NCBI GenBank assembly: GCA_947471745.1
Contig: CANJKZ010000979.1
Location: 806,001 to 870,000 of the forward strand
Direction: 5' to 3'
DNA length: 64,000 nt
From: Closterium sp. Naga37s-1
Lineage: Eukaryota > Streptophyta > Zygnematophyceae > Desmidiales > Closteriaceae
In this document: positions 61,101 to 64,000 of the stretch, piece after piece
Numbering within the stretch: the stretch's first letter is position 1
How the letters are laid out: the number at the start of each line of letters is the position of its first letter
Translations under genes and position numbers: made by a program
The notes under the pieces: generated by a model
Seen by the model: only the letters and a program-made list of their open reading frames with translations
Told to the model about the DNA's origin: nothing
The model's database searches: none

Positions 61101-61830
61101 TGTGCACCATATCTCCCCCCTTGGTACTCCAGCCCCTTCATGGTTCCCTTCTCAGTCTCCCTCCCGTTCCTCCTCTCTCGCCGTCCCATTCATCCCGTCC
61201 TTTCCTCCTTCCATCTCCTCGATCTCCCTACATACCTCCTCTCTCGCCGTCCCATTCACCCCTTCCTTTCCTCCTTCCAATCTCTCCCCTCGGCCTTCTT
61301 ACGTTCCTCTCTGGCCCCGCCGTCCCATTCATCCCGTCCTTTCCTCCTTCCGATTTTTCCCCTCGGTCTCCCTACATTTCTCCTCTCCCGCCGTCCTGTC
61401 CCACCAGTCTCTTTTGCTCCTCTCACTTCTTCTCATCCACCTCGGTTCGTTCTTTCTTTCCCGTCCTCCCGGTTTCTCCTCCCTTCGCCCATCCATTGCT
61501 GCTTGCCCGTGTCGCATCCTCTCTCCCTCTTCCCTCCTATCCCGTCCTCCCATCATTTCCCCTCCTTCCCTCTCCTCTCCTCTAGTCCTCGTCCCTCATT
61601 CCTTCTCCCCCCTCCGTCTCTCCTCTCCCGTCCTCCCATTTATTCCGCTCCATCCCTGCTCTCACCTCCCTCCCCCCTCCTCCACTATTTCCCTCATCTT
61701 CCTTCCATCCTTCCTCTCCCTTCCTCTCTCGTCGCCCCTCCTCCCATCCTCCCTCTTTTCTTTCCATCCCTCCCCTCTTCCCCTTCTCCCCAACCTCCCA
61801 GGGTATTGACCCCCTTCCCTTCCCCGGTAG
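61101..61830. repeat. Pyrimidine-rich low-complexity tract
   Basis: About 700 bp of C/T-rich sequence with loosely repeated CTCTCGCCGTCCCATTCA and CCCGTCCTTTCCTCCTTCC. Open plus-strand frames of up to 305 codons (Ser/Pro/Phe-rich) come from this composition and are not credible genes. Confidence 0.8.
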
Positions 61831-61990
61831 TCCCCCCCCCCCCCCCCCCCCCCCCAGGGTGTTAATCTCCCACCCAGCGTATTGAGTCCCCCAAGGTATT
61901 AGCCTCCCAAGTGAGTTCCCCCCCAGGGTATTAACATCCCACCCCGGGTATTGATCCCCCCCCAGGGTATAAACCCCCCAACCACGGCCT
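61831..61990. repeat. C-tract and degenerate CCCAGGGTATTAA repeats
   Basis: A run of about 27 C residues is followed by five to six imperfect units of CCCCCAGGGTATT(A/G)A(C/T)CC. Confidence 0.85.
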
Positions 61991-62435
61991 TGACACGCCT
62001 AGGGGAATTGAGCCCCCTTGTATCCCTCTATTATTCGCTTCTTCCCTCCACTTGCATTCACCTCACTCCCCATATGTCTGAGTCTCCCCTCCTCATGGTT
62101 GAAGCGGACGGCAGTTAAATTTGTGTCCTCTAACCTCCTATTACTCATTTCGTTCAGTCGTTTTTTTATTGTTCGCCTTTTCTTGTGTGCTTTATCCATA
62201 TTTGCTCCCTCCTGTCCCCCGCCGCCCGTTCCTCCTCCCCCCTCCCTCCTCCCCCTCCTTCCGTTCTTCCGCTCTCCGTCCCCCATTTCTCGCTCCATTG
62301 CCCTCTCCCTCCCCCCCTCCCCACGCTCATTTCCCCACTGCCCATTTACCCACCGCCTGTATTGCGTCTCTCCTGTTTCTCTCTCGTCGCATCCTTCTCA
62401 TTGACCTGTTTCTGTTTCCTTCCTTCTTGCCCTTC

Positions 62436-62700
62436 TCTTTCCTCTCCCCTCCCTCCCTCTATTTGCCATTCTCCATCTTTCCGAACCCCATCTCTTCCTT
62501 CTCAGATGGCCTCTACCGCCAACCACCAGCTACTGCTAGCGAGCTCTGCTCTCCTCATTTCCTTTCTTTCCCTTCTCTTTCCTCTCCTCTCCCTCCCTCT
62601 ATTTGCCATTTTCCATTTTTCTGAACCCCATCCCTCCTCCCTCCCTCAGATCAGATGGCCTCTACCAGCAACCACCACCTACTGCTAGCAAGCTCCGCTT
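62436..62700 (+). repeat. ~149-bp direct duplication with acceptor-like CAG|ATGGCC
   Basis: Two copies contain CTCCCTCCCTCTATTTGCCAT...GAACCCCATC, then TCAG|ATGGCCTCTACC.CCAACCACC (ATG at 62506 and 62655) and CTACTGCTAGC.AGCTC. They may be duplicated 5' leader exons of the small gene that follows, by analogy with the exon duplications in the other genes. No long reading frame follows. Confidence 0.7.
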
Positions 62701-62856
62701 TCCTCTAAACCACACCCGACCACAGAATACCGCACCATCAGACTTATCCCGCGTCTCCGTCTGAACCATTACGCCACTCTACGCAAAAAATCATCTGCCC
62801 GTTCAGCTGCCCGCCATCTCCCCCTCCTCTCAACCGGCCTACCGCCGTCTTTTACC

Positions 62857-63264
62857 ATGGGCTGTGCTATCAGCATCGCAGCAGACGAAAAAAAAAGCAA
62901 GGACGCCAAAAGTGGCGACGCTCCTGCTGCTCCTGCAAAGCCAGCTGTCACCTTCACCCCCATTGATCGCTCCATGCCTCCCATCGTATCTGGAGAGGTG
63001 CTTTCGATGCCCCAGACCAGAAAACCCATGGAGTCGATATATGAGCCCAAGGAGGGGTAAGTAAAAACACCCTCCGTATGTGTGCCTGTGTGTGGGAGTG
63101 GAAGTTGGACCAAACTCGGTGAGCGGAACAGAGGTGTATGTGGGTCCAAGGTTTGATTGGGTTACTGGGTGGAATTTGGTGGTTTAATGTTATATACCTG
63201 AAAGTACAGTAAGGGTTTAGAATATGCCTGTCCTGCTTTCACTGTTGACAGGATGCTGTTCTGA
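62857..63264 (+). CDS. Small MGC-start protein, probably N-acylated (2 exons, 70 aa)
   Basis: Exon 1 is 62857-63056 (starts ACCATGG, ends GG|GTAAGT, phase 2). Exon 2 is 63252-63264 after TTGACAG and completes Gly then MLF and a TGA. The protein starts MGCAISIAADEKKSKDAKSG: Gly2 with Cys3 suggests N-myristoylation plus palmitoylation and so membrane attachment. A Lys/Ala/Pro-rich linker leads to IDRSMPPIVSGEVLSMPQ and SIYEPKEG, which looks conserved, but I do not recognise the family. The exon pair is inferred from splice signals and phase. If exon 2 is elsewhere the C-terminus would differ. Confidence 0.6.
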
Positions 63265-63886
63265 AGCTTGAAATATATATGGTAGTTGACATACTCAGGA
63301 GCTTGTGCTGCTCTATCCATGCGTGCTGGGATTACAATAAATTTGAAATTATGCCACCCACCTGGCTGTGCCCATCTGTCGCGCAGGGTCGCGATACATT
63401 GGTTGTTTGTGACACAACATTTGGCAAATTTACAGGCGCGACTCGGGAAAACGGGGATTGAGACACAAGTGTCCCCACAGGAATGTACCATTAGTTAGTG
63501 CTTGTAGTCAGGCCTGAAATCTGTTTTGCTGTCTAGTATTACAATTTATGTAGCCCAGTCATGAGAAGATTTACAACCGTACCATAGTAAGATCTTAGCA
63601 GAACAATACTGAGAGTGTCAGGAATCTGCCCCACTCCTGCTTAGCAGCATGTATTCTTCATGCTTAATAGCAAGCACAGCCGGCTTTAGCAGCTTCATGA
63701 GCCTATCGGCCTCCTAAGCCACTGACTCACTCTCACCATACCTCTTCAGTACCTCCACACTAGTTCTCTGTAAATCCAGTCTCTTTATCGAGGATGCAAT
63801 TTCCTTGGTGAGAACTGGATGTTGATACATTTTGAACAAAAAAATACAAGATACGAAGACACAACTGTGCAAGTGGCCATAAACGC
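63265..63886. other. Intergenic region with a decayed copy of the next gene's last exon
   Basis: On the minus strand 63616-63718 resembles 63898-64000 (matching ADRLMKLLKP and the GGGGCAGATTCCTGAC end) but contains indels and stops. The rest, including the 3' ends of two converging genes, shows no other feature. Confidence 0.7.
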
Positions 63887-64000
63887 CTAGGCATTCCCGA
63901 GGGTCAGGAATCTGCCCCACGCCTGCTTGGCAGCACGTGCTTCTTCATGCTTGGCAAGCACAACCGGCTTGAGCAGCTTCATGAGCCTATCAGCCTCCTT
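63887..64000 (-). CDS. C-terminal exon of an unidentified minus-strand gene (partial)
   Basis: The frame enters from the right window edge and reads EADRLMKLLKPVVLAKHEEA, then RAAKQAWGRFLTLGNA and a TAG at 63887-63889. It is helical, Lys/Ala-rich and not recognised. A decayed duplicate 282 bp downstream (63616-63718) supports its being a real exon, because the same exon-plus-decayed-copy pattern marks the other genes here. The upstream part of the gene lies outside the window. Confidence 0.55.
   Translation of the reverse strand, partial: KEADRLMKLLKPVVLAKHEEARAAKQAWGRFLTLGNA

Noticed and set aside
60948..62688. Plus-strand Ser/Pro/Leu-rich frames up to 305 codons
   Set aside because: They follow a pyrimidine-rich low-complexity tract. 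The frames overlap in all phases and show no domain.

Overview
This window is nuclear DNA of a eukaryote, most likely from the green lineage. Every gene has GT-AG introns. A 21-exon gene encodes the spliceosomal DEAD-box helicase PRP28 (animal DDX23), and an intact poly(A) LINE is present. My best guess is a streptophyte green alga (a zygnematophyte such as a desmid), because the PRP28 tail looks plant-like and the introns are long and full of tandem repeats. The species cannot be fixed from sequence alone.

Layout. (1) 1-19291: a macro-tandem of a ~5.9-kb unit (periods 5910, 5910 and 5853 bp). Each unit holds a complete minus-strand gene for a secreted two-domain CHRD-like protein (6 exons, 532 aa), a shared divergent promoter region, and the 5' end of an RCC1-repeat gene. 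(2) 18684-24972: the only full-length RCC1-repeat gene (9 exons, 646 aa, seven RCC1 repeats), starting in the last, partial unit. (3) 25415-52879: the PRP28 gene (21 exons, 1086 aa) spread over 27.5 kb. Its introns hold a 4.4-kb G-rich decamer array and a 9.75-kb array of a 35-bp palindromic satellite. (4) 53426-59850: a minus-strand LINE with two ORFs, a poly(A) tail and a 12-bp target-site duplication. (5) 59863-64000: intergenic, pyrimidine-rich DNA, a small two-exon gene for a 70-aa MGC-start (probably acylated) protein, and the last exon of a minus-strand gene that runs off the window.

I assembled the exon models by hand from splice sites and codon phase. All phases close exactly (1599, 1941 and 3261 nt; each divisible by 3).

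The most striking feature is a mode of local duplication. Almost every RCC1 and PRP28 exon is accompanied by one to six partial or near-complete copies with splice-site remnants. In about ten places the two copies of a duplicated segment are separated by a short palindrome of one family, TTTTGA-G(NNNN)C-TCAAAA, whose central four bases (ACGT, GCGC, TCGA or AATT) differ but stay self-complementary. The 9.75-kb satellite has the same architecture (19 bp of host-like sequence plus a 16-bp palindrome) repeated about 278 times. I regard this duplicate-palindrome-duplicate (D-P-D) arrangement as the best candidate for an undescribed process in the window.
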